This document shows, in pieces, positions 16,411 through 24,260 of a DNA stretch of 64,000 nucleotides; position 1 is the first letter of the stretch; each line of letters starts with the position of its first letter. The DNA comes from Mycobacterium sp. Aquia_213 (GTDB taxonomy: Bacteria; Actinomycetota; Actinomycetes; Mycobacteriales; Mycobacteriaceae), in NCBI RefSeq assembly GCF_026625985.1, contig NZ_CP113116.1, positions 4,650,001 through 4,714,000 on the forward strand. The letters run 5' to 3'. The notes under the pieces are model-generated. The model did not search any database. It was not told where the DNA came from and worked only from the letters and a program-made list of their open reading frames with translations. The position numbers were made by a program, and so were the translations under genes.

Positions 16411-16434
16411 GTAACCTACGACGCCGTAGGTTAC
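16411..16434. promoter_or_regulatory. perfect inverted repeat operator ahead of desA3
   Basis: GTAACCTACG (16411-16420) and CGTAGGTTAC (16425-16434) are exact reverse complements separated by 4 bases. The block lies 55-78 bases upstream of the desA3 ATG, and extra CCTACG half-sites flank it on both sides. The CCGTAGGTTAC half resembles CCGTAAGTTAC upstream of the reductase gene. A TetR-family fatty-acid sensor is the natural candidate; this is inferred. Confidence 0.65.
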
Positions 16435-16447
16435 CTACGAGTAGCGT

Positions 16448-17599
16448 TTAAATGTCAAGGACACAATCGCCGGACGCGGCCGAAATGCAGGTCTGTACCC
16501 GGGTCCCGGGCTCGTGTTCCTGCCCGGTCCGCAGGTCACGGACGTGACCCTCCACCAGGGGTACCACGCACGACTGGCAGATACCCATCCGGCAGCCGAA
16601 GGGCATCTGGATTCCGGCGCCCTCTCCCGCGTCCATCAGCGATGTCGCGGCATCGGCGGCCACCGTACGCCCGGTGCGCCCGAAGGTCACGGTTCCGCCG
16701 GCTCCGGCCGGTGCGGCCTTGGCCACCGCGAATCGCTCGAGGTGCAGCCGGTCGCTGATGCCCGCGGCCGCCCAGACCCGCTCAGCCTGGGCGAGCATGC
16801 CCTCCGGCCCGCAGGCCCACGTTTGCCGGTCGCGCCAGTCCGGCACCTCGTCGTCGAGCCGGGCGAGGTCAAGCCGGCCCTGCGCCCGGGTCTCTCGCAC
16901 CCGCAGTCGATACCCGGGGTGCACCGTTGCGAGCGCGGTCAATTCGGTGCCGAACATCACGTCCGATTCGGTGGGCGCCGAATGCACGTGCTGGATGTCA
17001 CCAATTTGCTTGCGGCGCACCAATGTTCGCAGCATCGACATCACCGGCGTGATCCCCGATCCCGCGGTGAGGAACAGAATTGACGGCGGGGCCGGGTCGG
17101 GCAGCACGAAGTTGCCCTGGGGTGCGGCCAGCCGCACGATCGTCCCCGGCTCGACACCTTCAACCAGATGGGTGGACAGGAAGCCTTCCGGCATCGCTTT
17201 CACACTGATCGTCACGGTGCGCTCGGGGCCGGACCCCGACCGCGCGACCGGGCTCGACGTCAGCGAATACGACCGCCAGCGCCAGCGGCCGTCCACCAGC
17301 AATCCGATTCCGATGTATTGGCCCGGCTCGTAGTCGAAGCTGAAGCCCCAGCCCGGTTTGATCACCAGGGTCGCGGAGTCCTCGGTCTCCCGGCGGACCT
17401 GGACGATGCGGCCCCGCAGTTCCCGCGCGGACCACAGCGGGTTGGCCAGATGCAGGTAGTCGTCGGGCAGCAGCGGCGTGGTGATGCGCGCAGCGATCTT
17501 GCGCAGCGCATGCCAACCGGGATGCCGCTCCGCCCCCACGACCGTGGGGCGCCTGGTCTCAACGACGTGTGCGGTGAGTGACTGGTATTTCTTACCCAT
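16448..17599 (-). CDS. ferredoxin reductase/oxidoreductase partner of DesA3 (Rv3230c type)
   Basis: This 383-aa protein is built like a phthalate-dioxygenase-reductase family enzyme. It has an FAD domain with RWRSYSLTSSP (flavin binding) and GFLSTHLVEGVEPG, an NADPH domain with FLTAGSGITPVMSMLR and the CGPEGML motif, and a C-terminal plant-type [2Fe-2S] domain with CRMGICQSC and a late cysteine in RVQTC. In M. tuberculosis the homologue Rv3230c passes electrons from NADPH to DesA3. The C-terminus (SGDCVLDI) is complete. A 91-bp gap with an inverted repeat separates it from desA3, so each gene could have its own promoter under the same regulator. An operator-like palindrome lies 10-31 bases upstream of its ATG. 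Confidence 0.93.
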   Translation of the reverse strand: MGKKYQSLTAHVVETRRPTVVGAERHPGWHALRKIAARITTPLLPDDYLHLANPLWSARELRGRIVQVRRETEDSATLVIKPGWGFSFDYEPGQYIGIGLLVDGRWRWRSYSLTSSPVARSGSGPERTVTISVKAMPEGFLSTHLVEGVEPGTIVRLAAPQGNFVLPDPAPPSILFLTAGSGITPVMSMLRTLVRRKQIGDIQHVHSAPTESDVMFGTELTALATVHPGYRLRVRETRAQGRLDLARLDDEVPDWRDRQTWACGPEGMLAQAERVWAAAGISDRLHLERFAVAKAAPAGAGGTVTFGRTGRTVAADAATSLMDAGEGAGIQMPFGCRMGICQSCVVPLVEGHVRDLRTGQEHEPGTRVQTCISAASGDCVLDI

Positions 17600-17608
17600 A
17601 ACAAACCC

Positions 17609-17630
17609 TACGGTACCGTAAGTTACGGTA
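17609..17630. promoter_or_regulatory. inverted repeat operator ahead of the DesA3 reductase
   Basis: TACCGTAA (17614-17621) and TTACGGTA (17623-17630) form a perfect repeat around one base, overlapping the palindrome TACGGTACCGTA (17609-17620). The nested structure gives three copies of a TACGGTA-like half-site. It lies 10-31 bases before the start codon, so a bound repressor would block initiation. It shares CCGTARGTTAC with the site upstream of desA3. Confidence 0.65.
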
Positions 17631-17684
17631 AATTATCCAGGCCCACGCGCCCGGATTGCGTCACATTCGGCGGGGCGTCGCGGG

Positions 17685-18191
17685 TTACAACAGGTCGAGC
17701 AGAAACGGCAGCTCCTGGTTCGCGTACCAGGCCAAATCGTGGTCCTGGGCATCGCCGACGACCAGGTCGGCATCCTCATCCCCCAGGTCGGCGGCGTCGA
17801 TCGCCTCGATCGCCTTCGCGACGGCCTCTTCCGCGCCGGAGTTATCGACGTAGGCCGCTACCACCCGGTCCAACGCGACGGGCCCGGCGAGCCGGACCAC
17901 CGCATCGTCGAGATCGGGGCGGAAGGTGACGTCTTCGACCTCGGCGGCCAGCACCGCGCGCCGCGGCCGCGCGTCGTCGTCAGCGGCCAGCAGGCGCAGC
18001 GAGGCCAGCGCCGCCTCCCGCAGCGCCACGTCGGCGAGCTCGTCGTCATCGCCCTCCGCATAGGCCTCGCGCAGGGTCGGTGTCACCGCGAACGCGGTGC
18101 CATTGACGGGGCTCAGCGAGCCATCGGCGACGAGCTGCTCCAGCATCGCGAGAGTGGCAGGAATGTAGACCTGGATCGCGCCAGCGCCCAT
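17685..18191 (-). CDS. conserved protein of Rv3231c type, 168 aa
   Basis: The acidic, alanine/leucine-rich protein starts MGAGAIQVYIPATLAMLEQLVADG, and ends ANQELPFLLDLL. No enzymatic motif, signal peptide or membrane segment is visible. It matches Rv3231c of M. tuberculosis in position and length (169 aa there). Its ATG at 18191 lies two bases after the ppk2 stop, so it is translationally coupled to ppk2. Fixed linkage suggests a function with polyphosphate metabolism, but none is documented that I can cite. The long upstream frame from 18398 is the antiparallel overlap with ppk2 and is not used. Confidence 0.8.
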   Translation of the reverse strand: MGAGAIQVYIPATLAMLEQLVADGSLSPVNGTAFAVTPTLREAYAEGDDDELADVALREAALASLRLLAADDDARPRRAVLAAEVEDVTFRPDLDDAVVRLAGPVALDRVVAAYVDNSGAEEAVAKAIEAIDAADLGDEDADLVVGDAQDHDLAWYANQELPFLLDLL

Positions 18192-18193
18192 CG

Positions 18194-19078
18194 CTAGCTC
18201 TCGATCAAGGTGGCCGCGTAGTCGTCGACATACGTCGACAACTCCCGCGGCGGACGCTGGTAGTTGCCGGTCTCGATCGGGCGTTCCGGCAGGTCGACCT
18301 TCGGCTCTTCGACGTCGTGGTACCCGATGCTGGTGAGCAGGTGGTGCATCATGTTCAATCGCGCGTTTTTCTTGATATCGGATTCCACGACGTACCAAGG
18401 ACTTACCGGCGTATCGGTGTGCACCATCATCTCGTCTTTGGCGCGCGAATAGTCCTCCCAGCGATACACCGATTCCAGGTCCATCGTGGACAGTTTCCAG
18501 CGCCGGACGGGGTCGTTGCGGCGCGCCCGGAAACGGCGCAGTTGTTCGGCCTCGGAAACCGAAAACCAGTACTTGCGCAGCAGAATCCCGTCATCGATGA
18601 GCATCTGTTCGAATATCGGCGTCTGTCGCAAAAACAGCGCATGTTCTTGCGGCGTGCAGAATCCCATGACTTTCTCGATGCCCGCGCGGTTGTACCAGGA
18701 CCGGTCGAACAGCACGATTTCGCCTTTACTGGGCAGATGGGCGATATACCGCTGGTAGTACCACTGGCCCCGCTCCCGGTCGGTGGGCACCGGCAACGCG
18801 GCGATGTGGGCGGTACGGGGGCTGAGGTATTCGGTGATCCGCTTGATGGCACCGCCCTTGCCCGCGGCGTCGCGGCCTTCGAAAAGCACCACGATTCGCG
18901 CACCTGAATGACGCACCCACTCCTGCAGATTCACGAATTCCGTTTGTAACCGGAACAATTCGGCTTCATAGACGGCATCGGAGAGCTTGGGCGCCGCCTG
19001 CGCAGACGATTTCTTTTTCTTCGCCTTTGCCGGTGCGCCGTCGCTCGAGGTGCTCACAGCAACGAATTGTATATCCAC
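18194..19078 (-). CDS. ppk2: polyphosphate kinase 2 (PPK2 family)
   Basis: This 294-aa kinase has the PPK2 core: Walker A GRDAAGKGG (68-76), the PTDRERGQWYYQRY lid segment and the Walker B region FDRSWYNRAGIEKVMGF. It transfers phosphate between polyphosphate and nucleoside diphosphates; the M. tuberculosis enzyme (Rv3232c) favours GTP synthesis from GDP. The first 35 residues are lysine/alanine-rich and probably disordered. GTG 19078 gives the same N-terminus type (MDI) as Rv3232c. It sits between tgs3 (23-bp gap) and the Rv3231c-like gene (2-bp gap) in one operon. Confidence 0.93.
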   Translation of the reverse strand: MDIQFVAVSTSSDGAPAKAKKKKSSAQAAPKLSDAVYEAELFRLQTEFVNLQEWVRHSGARIVVLFEGRDAAGKGGAIKRITEYLSPRTAHIAALPVPTDRERGQWYYQRYIAHLPSKGEIVLFDRSWYNRAGIEKVMGFCTPQEHALFLRQTPIFEQMLIDDGILLRKYWFSVSEAEQLRRFRARRNDPVRRWKLSTMDLESVYRWEDYSRAKDEMMVHTDTPVSPWYVVESDIKKNARLNMMHHLLTSIGYHDVEEPKVDLPERPIETGNYQRPPRELSTYVDDYAATLIES

Positions 19079-19101
19079 ACAGCAATTTTCACCGCCAAGA
19101 A

Positions 19102-20511
19102 CTAGCGAGAACCGTTGAGAAGTTCCTCGAGTGACTGATTCAACAACGCCGGGAGCAGATCAACGTCGCTCATCGCGTCGCGGTCGGCGTTGATTCCGAA
19201 ATACAGCGTGCCGTTGTAGGACGTCACACCGATGGCCAGCGCCTGGTTGTGCAGCAACGGTGGCACCGCGTAGGTCTCCAGCAATTTGGTACCGGCGACG
19301 TACATCTGCGACTGGGCTCCGGGGGCATTGGTGATCAACAAGTTGAACAATCGCGCCGAGAAGTTGGTCGCGACCCGGATGCCCATGGCGTGCAGCGTCG
19401 GCGGCGCGAAGCCCGACAACGTGACGATGGTCCGGGCGTCGACCAGCCGCGCGGCGGACGGATTCGACTCGGTGGCATGCGCGATCTGCGACAGCCGCAC
19501 CACGGCATTGCCCTCGCCCACCGGCAGGTCGACCAGGAACGGCGTGACCTGACTGATCATCTGGCCGGGCCCCGTCGAATCGTGTTGATCCTCGGCATAC
19601 ACCGAAAGTGGTGCCATCGCCCGGACCGTCGCGCCCGACGACACCCCTACCCCGCGCGACATCAGCCAGTTGCTCAATGCGCCGGTCACCACTGCCAGCA
19701 CCACGTCGTTGATGTCGCACTCGTAGCGGGCGCGCACCGTGCGATAGTCCTCGAGACTGCCGCGGGCGACGGTGAACCGCCGATGGCGTGAGACGGTGGC
19801 ATTGAGCGGGCTATTGGGCGCGGTACCGCGCGCGACGGTGCGCGCGATGTCGAAGACCCGGCGGCCCGCGTTGAGGAGTTCGCCGTAGTTCGTCGCCAGC
19901 CCGGCCATCGCGGAGCCGACGGCCTGCAGCTGCGTGCCCGGCCCCACCATCCAGTCGGTGAGCGCGCCCACCAGCAGCCGGGTCGAGCCGGGATCCCGTT
20001 CCGGGATCCAGATGTCTTCGGGGAACGGCGCCGGCTGTCGCGTCCGGTCGGCGATCACGTGGCCGATCTCCAGCGCGGTCATCCCGTTGATCAACGCCTG
20101 GTGCGACTTGGTGTAGAGGGCGACCCGGTTTTTGGCCAGCCCCTCGACCAGGTACATCTCCCACAACGGTCGGGTCTTGTCCAACGGCCGCGCGGCCAGC
20201 CGGGCGACGAGCTCGTGCAGCTGCTCATCGCTGCCCGGTGACGGCAATGCCGAGCGCCGGATGTGGTAGGTGATGTCGAAGTCGGCGTCGTCGATCCACA
20301 CCGGCCTGGCCATGCCGACCCCGATTTCGCGGACCTTCTGGCGATAGCGCGGTATCTGCGCGAGCCGCTGTTCGACCGCGGCAAGCACCGTCTCGTAGCT
20401 CAACCCGGTGCGCGGACGCTGCAGGATCGACAGCGATCCGACGTACATCGGGGTGGCGCTGTTCTCCAGCCGAAAGAAGGACGCGTCCGATGTGGACAAC
20501 CGGGTCACCAT
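19102..20511 (-). CDS. tgs3: WS/DGAT-family acyltransferase Tgs3 with altered active-site motif
   Basis: This 469-aa protein has the full wax-ester synthase/diacylglycerol acyltransferase fold. The N-terminal half has SDASFFRLENSATPMYVGSL and PLDKTRPLWEMYLVEGL; the C-terminal half has the NDVVLAVVTGALSNWL segment and LLITNAPGAQSQMYVAG. In active family members HHxxxDG provides the catalytic histidine; here the segment reads HQALING (137-143), so the second histidine is Gln and the Asp is Asn. In M. tuberculosis the homologue is split into Rv3234c and Rv3233c; here the frame is continuous. ATG 20511 follows AAGGAGG; the frame upstream to 20703 has no SD. Triacylglycerol synthesis is the family role, but activity of this member is doubtful. 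Confidence 0.88.
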   Translation of the reverse strand: MVTRLSTSDASFFRLENSATPMYVGSLSILQRPRTGLSYETVLAAVEQRLAQIPRYRQKVREIGVGMARPVWIDDADFDITYHIRRSALPSPGSDEQLHELVARLAARPLDKTRPLWEMYLVEGLAKNRVALYTKSHQALINGMTALEIGHVIADRTRQPAPFPEDIWIPERDPGSTRLLVGALTDWMVGPGTQLQAVGSAMAGLATNYGELLNAGRRVFDIARTVARGTAPNSPLNATVSRHRRFTVARGSLEDYRTVRARYECDINDVVLAVVTGALSNWLMSRGVGVSSGATVRAMAPLSVYAEDQHDSTGPGQMISQVTPFLVDLPVGEGNAVVRLSQIAHATESNPSAARLVDARTIVTLSGFAPPTLHAMGIRVATNFSARLFNLLITNAPGAQSQMYVAGTKLLETYAVPPLLHNQALAIGVTSYNGTLYFGINADRDAMSDVDLLPALLNQSLEELLNGSR

Positions 20512-20702
20512 CGCGGGCCTGGCCTCCTTGGTCAATCCTTCGGTTCCCCGATGCTCCCGCCCACCGTAATCGTCCGCTAGGGCCCAACACGGCGCGGGTA
20601 CGCGCGATGTCGAATTGTGCGATGATGACCGGCAATTGAAAGACCAATTGTCTGCCACTCTCCTGCAGGCCGCTCGTTCAGCGATGACTTGGAGAGTGCG
20701 CA

Positions 20703-21251
20703 TTGACCATCAGCCCCGTAACCCCCGCTCACCGTGACGATTTCGCCGTCGTGCCCGTCGTCGAGTACGAACCGCCGCCGCGTGAGGTGTCGCGCAACCC
20801 CACCCCATGCCGGCAGCCGACCGTGGCGCACCGCACCGGCGGCGGGCCGCGCCGGCCTTACCGCGGGCGGGCCGTCCGGCGACCCGAGCCGACGGCGGCG
20901 GCGTGGTCGGCGTCGATGCACCAGGCCGCGGCCTTCGCCGACGCCGCGCTGCGCCGGGTGCTGGAAGTGATCGACCACCGGCGTCCGGTCACCCAGCTCC
21001 GGCCGTTACTGGTGCCCGGCCTCGTCGACTCCGTGCTGTCGGTCGGCCAGTCCCGCGCCGGACGCCAGGGCGCCGCGGTGCTGCGCCGGATGCGGCTGCA
21101 ACCGGCCGGGCACCGCGCTGCGGAGACCGCCGCCGAGGTGTTCGGCTCCTACAGCCGCGGGGACCGCATCCACGCCATCGCCGCCCGGGTGGAGAAGCTG
21201 CCCACCAGCAGCGGAGTCCGGTGGCAGGTGGTCGCCCTGCACATCGGCTAG
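20703..21251 (+). CDS. Rv3235-family protein
   Basis: This 182-aa Arg/Pro/Ala-rich protein has a disordered N-terminal half (residues 1-65) and a C-terminal domain with an alpha-helix, AAAWSASMHQAAAFADAALRR, followed by a strand-rich end (YSRGDRIHAIAARVEKL, then VRWQVVALHIG). The C-terminal half is the conserved part of the actinobacterial Rv3235 family and usually mediates protein contact; in other loci such domains accompany SecA or LpqB genes. The start TTG 20703 lacks a clear SD and may be leaderless. It is divergent from tgs3 and shares a CTAG stop overlap with the antiporter gene. Confidence 0.75.
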   Translation: MTISPVTPAHRDDFAVVPVVEYEPPPREVSRNPTPCRQPTVAHRTGGGPRRPYRGRAVRRPEPTAAAWSASMHQAAAFADAALRRVLEVIDHRRPVTQLRPLLVPGLVDSVLSVGQSRAGRQGAAVLRRMRLQPAGHRAAETAAEVFGSYSRGDRIHAIAARVEKLPTSSGVRWQVVALHIG

Positions 21252-22405
21252 GCCGGTGCTCCGGTGCCCTCGGGCGGCGGGGCGCCGGAGAAGCGGGCCA
21301 GCACCGGACCCAGGATCGCCATCACGAAGACATACGCCGTTGCCAGCGCGGCCACGGAGGCGATCGCCGTACCGGCCAACCCGATGATGATCAGCGAGAA
21401 CTCGCCCCTTGCGACAAGCGCGGTGCCGGCCCGCAGCTGCCCGCGCCGGGCCACACCGTCGCGCCGGGCGGCGAAGATCCCGGTGGCCACCTTCGTGGTC
21501 GCGGTGACCACGGCGAGCATCAGCGCGACCGGAAGCATCGGAACCAGCTCGTGCGGGTCCACCTGCAGGCCGATCGCCACAAAGAAGATCGCGGCGAAAA
21601 GGTCACGCAGCGGACCCAGTACCTTGCGCGCCCGATTCGCGGTGTCGCCGGTCAGCGTGAGCCCGACCAGGAATGCGCCGACGGCCGCGGAAGCGTGCAG
21701 CGATTCGGCCAATGCCGCCACCAGCAAGGTGATCCCCAGAACCCGCAGCAACAGCTGCTCAGAGTCGGCGCTCGCCACCAGCCTGCCCACGTGATGGCCC
21801 CAGTAATACGACGCGAAGAACGCGGCGACGAGAGCACCGATCGCGACGGCCATGCCCGCGACCGCCTCCAACCCGGTGCCCCCGGACGCGAGCACCGCGA
21901 ACAGCGGCAGGTAGGCGGCCATCGCGAAGTCTTCGAGCACCAGCACCGACAGCACGGCCGGCGTTTCGCGGTTACCCAGCCGGCGCAAATCCTCCAGCAG
22001 GCGCGCGACCACACCCGAGGACGAAATGTAGGTGACGCCGGCCAGGCCGAGGATCGCGATGCCGTCGAACCCAAGCAGCCACCCCGCCACCGCGCCGGGT
22101 GTGGCATTGAGAACCACGTCGACCCCGGCAGACGGCAGGTGGTGTCGCAAGCTGGTGGCGAATTCGGTCGCGGAGAATTCCAGGCCCAAGGTCAGCAGCA
22201 ACAGCACGACGCCGATCGGCGCGCCCGTCATGATGAACTCGCCGGCGGCGGCCACCGGCCAGATGCCGCCTTTGCCCAGCGAAAGACCCGCCATCAGATA
22301 GACCGGAATCGGCGACAGCGCGAACCGTCGCGAGATGGCCCCCAGCACCGCGAGTGCGGCGAGGAGAGCGCCTAGCTGAAACAGCAGCGCCCCCGAAACC
22401 TGCAC
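21248..22405 (-). CDS. CPA2-family cation:proton antiporter (KefB-like)
   Basis: This 385-aa integral membrane protein has about a dozen hydrophobic segments and the CPA2 signature stretches LSPIPVYLMAGLSLG, VLLLLTLGLEFS, SSSGVVARLLEDL, VLVLEDFAMAAYLPL and AVGAFLVGL. It lacks a C-terminal RCK domain, which is supplied by the separate small gene just upstream. GTG 22405 lies 4 bases after that gene's stop, a coupled start that gives the same length as Rv3236c. Proteins of this type exchange K+ or Na+ for H+ across the plasma membrane. The two-gene arrangement is like KhtTU of Bacillus, where the small subunit gates the antiporter. Confidence 0.88.
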   Translation of the reverse strand: MQVSGALLFQLGALLAALAVLGAISRRFALSPIPVYLMAGLSLGKGGIWPVAAAGEFIMTGAPIGVVLLLLTLGLEFSATEFATSLRHHLPSAGVDVVLNATPGAVAGWLLGFDGIAILGLAGVTYISSSGVVARLLEDLRRLGNRETPAVLSVLVLEDFAMAAYLPLFAVLASGGTGLEAVAGMAVAIGALVAAFFASYYWGHHVGRLVASADSEQLLLRVLGITLLVAALAESLHASAAVGAFLVGLTLTGDTANRARKVLGPLRDLFAAIFFVAIGLQVDPHELVPMLPVALMLAVVTATTKVATGIFAARRDGVARRGQLRAGTALVARGEFSLIIIGLAGTAIASVAALATAYVFVMAILGPVLARFSGAPPPEGTGAPA

Positions 22406-22409
22406 TGGC

Positions 22410-22892
22410 TCAGCCCTTGTCGACGATCTGCTCGACTGCGGCAATGCCCTCTTCGGTGCCGATGACTATCAAAACGTCTCGCTCCCTCAGCATCTCGGCC
22501 GGCCCGGGCGAGGCGAGCACATCCTCGTCGCGCACGATCGCGACGATCGAGGCCCCGGTGCGGGTGCGAGCGTGGGTGTCCCCCAACGGCTTGTCGACGA
22601 ACGGGCTGCCCGGCTCGATATGGACCTGGCCCGCCTCGAGGCCGGGCACTTCACGGGTGAGCTCGGTGAACCGCTCGGCAATGCGGGGAGCGCCCAGAAT
22701 CTGGGCCATGGTGTCGGCCTCTTCGTCGGTGAGATGGAACACCGGCCGGGCCTGGTCCGGATCGTCGGAGCCGTACAGCACGACGTCGAAGTCGCCGCCG
22801 CGCCGCGCGATGATGCCGATCCGGTCGCCCTTGTGGCTGATGAACTCGTATCGCAAACCGACGCCCGGCAGCAACACCTCCTTGACATCCAT
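22410..22892 (-). CDS. RCK-C (TrkA-C) regulatory subunit of the antiporter
   Basis: This 160-aa soluble protein starts MDVKEVLLPGVGLRYEF. The N-terminal part (1-75) carries DRIGIIARRGGDFDVVLYG, and the C-terminal part (85-160) is a TrkA-C/RCK-C fold (EPGSPFVDKPLGDTHARTRTGASIVAIVRDEDVL, then ERDVLIVIGTEEGIAAVEQIV). Such domains bind nucleotides or ions and gate K+ transporters. It matches Rv3237c in length and position. ATG 22892 is preferred over the longer frame (22922) because the MDVKEVLLPG start is the family start. It is coupled to the antiporter gene downstream. Confidence 0.88.
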   Translation of the reverse strand: MDVKEVLLPGVGLRYEFISHKGDRIGIIARRGGDFDVVLYGSDDPDQARPVFHLTDEEADTMAQILGAPRIAERFTELTREVPGLEAGQVHIEPGSPFVDKPLGDTHARTRTGASIVAIVRDEDVLASPGPAEMLRERDVLIVIGTEEGIAAVEQIVDKG

Positions 22893-22987
22893 ATCCGCAA
22901 CATACCGGGAACCCGCACCCAAATACCGCAGAGATTGCCCCCATACAGACCGACTTCATATTCGCTCGACGGCGTTACTGTTACCGA

Positions 22988-23461
22988 ATGGACGGAGACA
23001 CGGTCAGCGTCGAGCGGGTCATCAAAGCGTCGCCGAACAGGGTTTTTGCCCTGCTGGCCGACGCCGGCAAACATGCCAGCTTCGACGGTTCGGAATCAGT
23101 GAATCGGTGTTCGCAGGAGTCGCTTCCGCTGACGATGGGTTCGACGTTCGGGATGGCGATGCGGGGCCGCAAGGAGACGCTGTTCATCCCCTACCGCACC
23201 ACCAACACCGTCATCGAGTACGAACCGGACCGGCGCATCGCATGGAAAACCACCGCGATAGGCGGTCGGGTGGGTGGCCGCATCTGGCGCTACGAGCTGA
23301 GTCCGGCCCCGGAAGGCACCGAAGGCACGCTGGTCCGCGAAACCTGGGATGTGTCGCAAGACAAGCAGAAGGCGATGATCACCAGCGGCTCGATGCCCAG
23401 CCGGACCGAGGCCGGCATCCGCGCGACCCTGGACCGGATCGCGACGCTCCTCGAAGGCTAG
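22988..23461 (+). CDS. SRPBCC / polyketide-cyclase-like START-domain protein
   Basis: This 157-aa protein has the SRPBCC helix-grip plan. A first strand VSVERVIKASPNRVFALLADAGKHASFDG leads into GSTFGMAMRG, VIEYEPDRRIAWKTTAIG, WRYELSPAPEGTEGTLVRETWD and a long C-terminal helix. Such proteins bind small hydrophobic ligands in a deep cavity; roles range from lipid transfer to cyclisation. No catalytic residue set is recognisable. It is divergent from the antiporter pair (95-bp gap) and ends with a CTAG overlap against the MddA-like gene. Confidence 0.82.
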   Translation: MDGDTVSVERVIKASPNRVFALLADAGKHASFDGSESVNRCSQESLPLTMGSTFGMAMRGRKETLFIPYRTTNTVIEYEPDRRIAWKTTAIGGRVGGRIWRYELSPAPEGTEGTLVRETWDVSQDKQKAMITSGSMPSRTEAGIRATLDRIATLLEG

Positions 23462-24213
23462 TGCTGGCCTGCCGTCGCGTGCGGGTGCCGGCGTGTCCCG
23501 GGCACCAGCGCGGGCACCTCGCGGCGGTAGGCAAGGTATTGCTCGCCCAGCGAGTCGACCAGGTCGTGTTCCTCCAGCCGCACGGCGACCAGGATGTAAC
23601 CCGTTGTGGCGACACTGAACAGCAGATGCCCGACCGTCATCGTGGGCGTCGACCAGAATGCGATCAGGAATCCCAGCATCAGCGGGTGACGCACCAACCG
23701 GTACAGGTACCGAACGCGAAAGTCCAAGTCGCGGTACGGTTTTCCACGCCAGGCCAGGTATACCTGCCGCAAGCCGAACAGGTCGAAGTGGCTGACCATG
23801 AAGGACGAGAAGAACACGGTCGCCCATCCCAGCCAGAACAACGCCCACAGCGCCACGCGTGCCGCCGGCAGACGCACGTCCCACACGACGTCCGGAAGTG
23901 TGCGCCACTGCCAGTAGAGCAGCAACAGCGCGGCACTTGCCAGGACCACGTAGGTGCTGCGCTCGATCGATGCGGGCACGAATCGCGTCCACCATCTCTT
24001 GAATGCCGGCCGAGCCATCACGCTGTGCTGAATCGCGAAAACACCAAGCAGGAGTACGTCGATCAGCACCGCCAGGCCGACCGGCGCGCCGAGCGCGTGG
24101 TCGACACTGCGCGGCACCCAGATGTTGCCGACGAATCCGATCGCGTAGGTAAACGACACCAGGAAAAGCAGATAAGCCACTGCGCCGTAACAGATTGTCA
24201 AATATCGACTCAT
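23458..24213 (-). CDS. mddA: methanethiol S-methyltransferase family membrane protein (MddA-like)
   Basis: This 251-aa integral membrane protein has five to six hydrophobic segments and the NnrU/ICMT-like C-terminal block YLYRLVRHPLMLGFLIAFW, then EEHDLVDSLGEQYLAYRREVP. Conserved IQHSVMARPAFK and SHFDLFGLRQVYLAWRG are typical of MddA, the SAM-dependent enzyme that methylates methanethiol to dimethyl sulfide; Rv3238c is the M. tuberculosis counterpart in the same position. ATG 24213 gives the family N-terminus MSRYL. It follows the HD-GYP/LuxR gene on the same strand (47-bp gap). Substrate assignment is by family. Confidence 0.82.
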   Translation of the reverse strand: MSRYLTICYGAVAYLLFLVSFTYAIGFVGNIWVPRSVDHALGAPVGLAVLIDVLLLGVFAIQHSVMARPAFKRWWTRFVPASIERSTYVVLASAALLLLYWQWRTLPDVVWDVRLPAARVALWALFWLGWATVFFSSFMVSHFDLFGLRQVYLAWRGKPYRDLDFRVRYLYRLVRHPLMLGFLIAFWSTPTMTVGHLLFSVATTGYILVAVRLEEHDLVDSLGEQYLAYRREVPALVPGTRRHPHATAGQH

Positions 24214-24260
24214 GTATTGATTGTCCGCCGAATTGCGTGCCAGGGAATGGGGCGATTGCC

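Noticed and set aside
20512..20703. Extended N-terminus of the Tgs3-like protein
   Set aside because: The extra 64 codons have no SD and are Arg/Ser-rich without family similarity; ATG 20511 with AAGGAGG is the better start.
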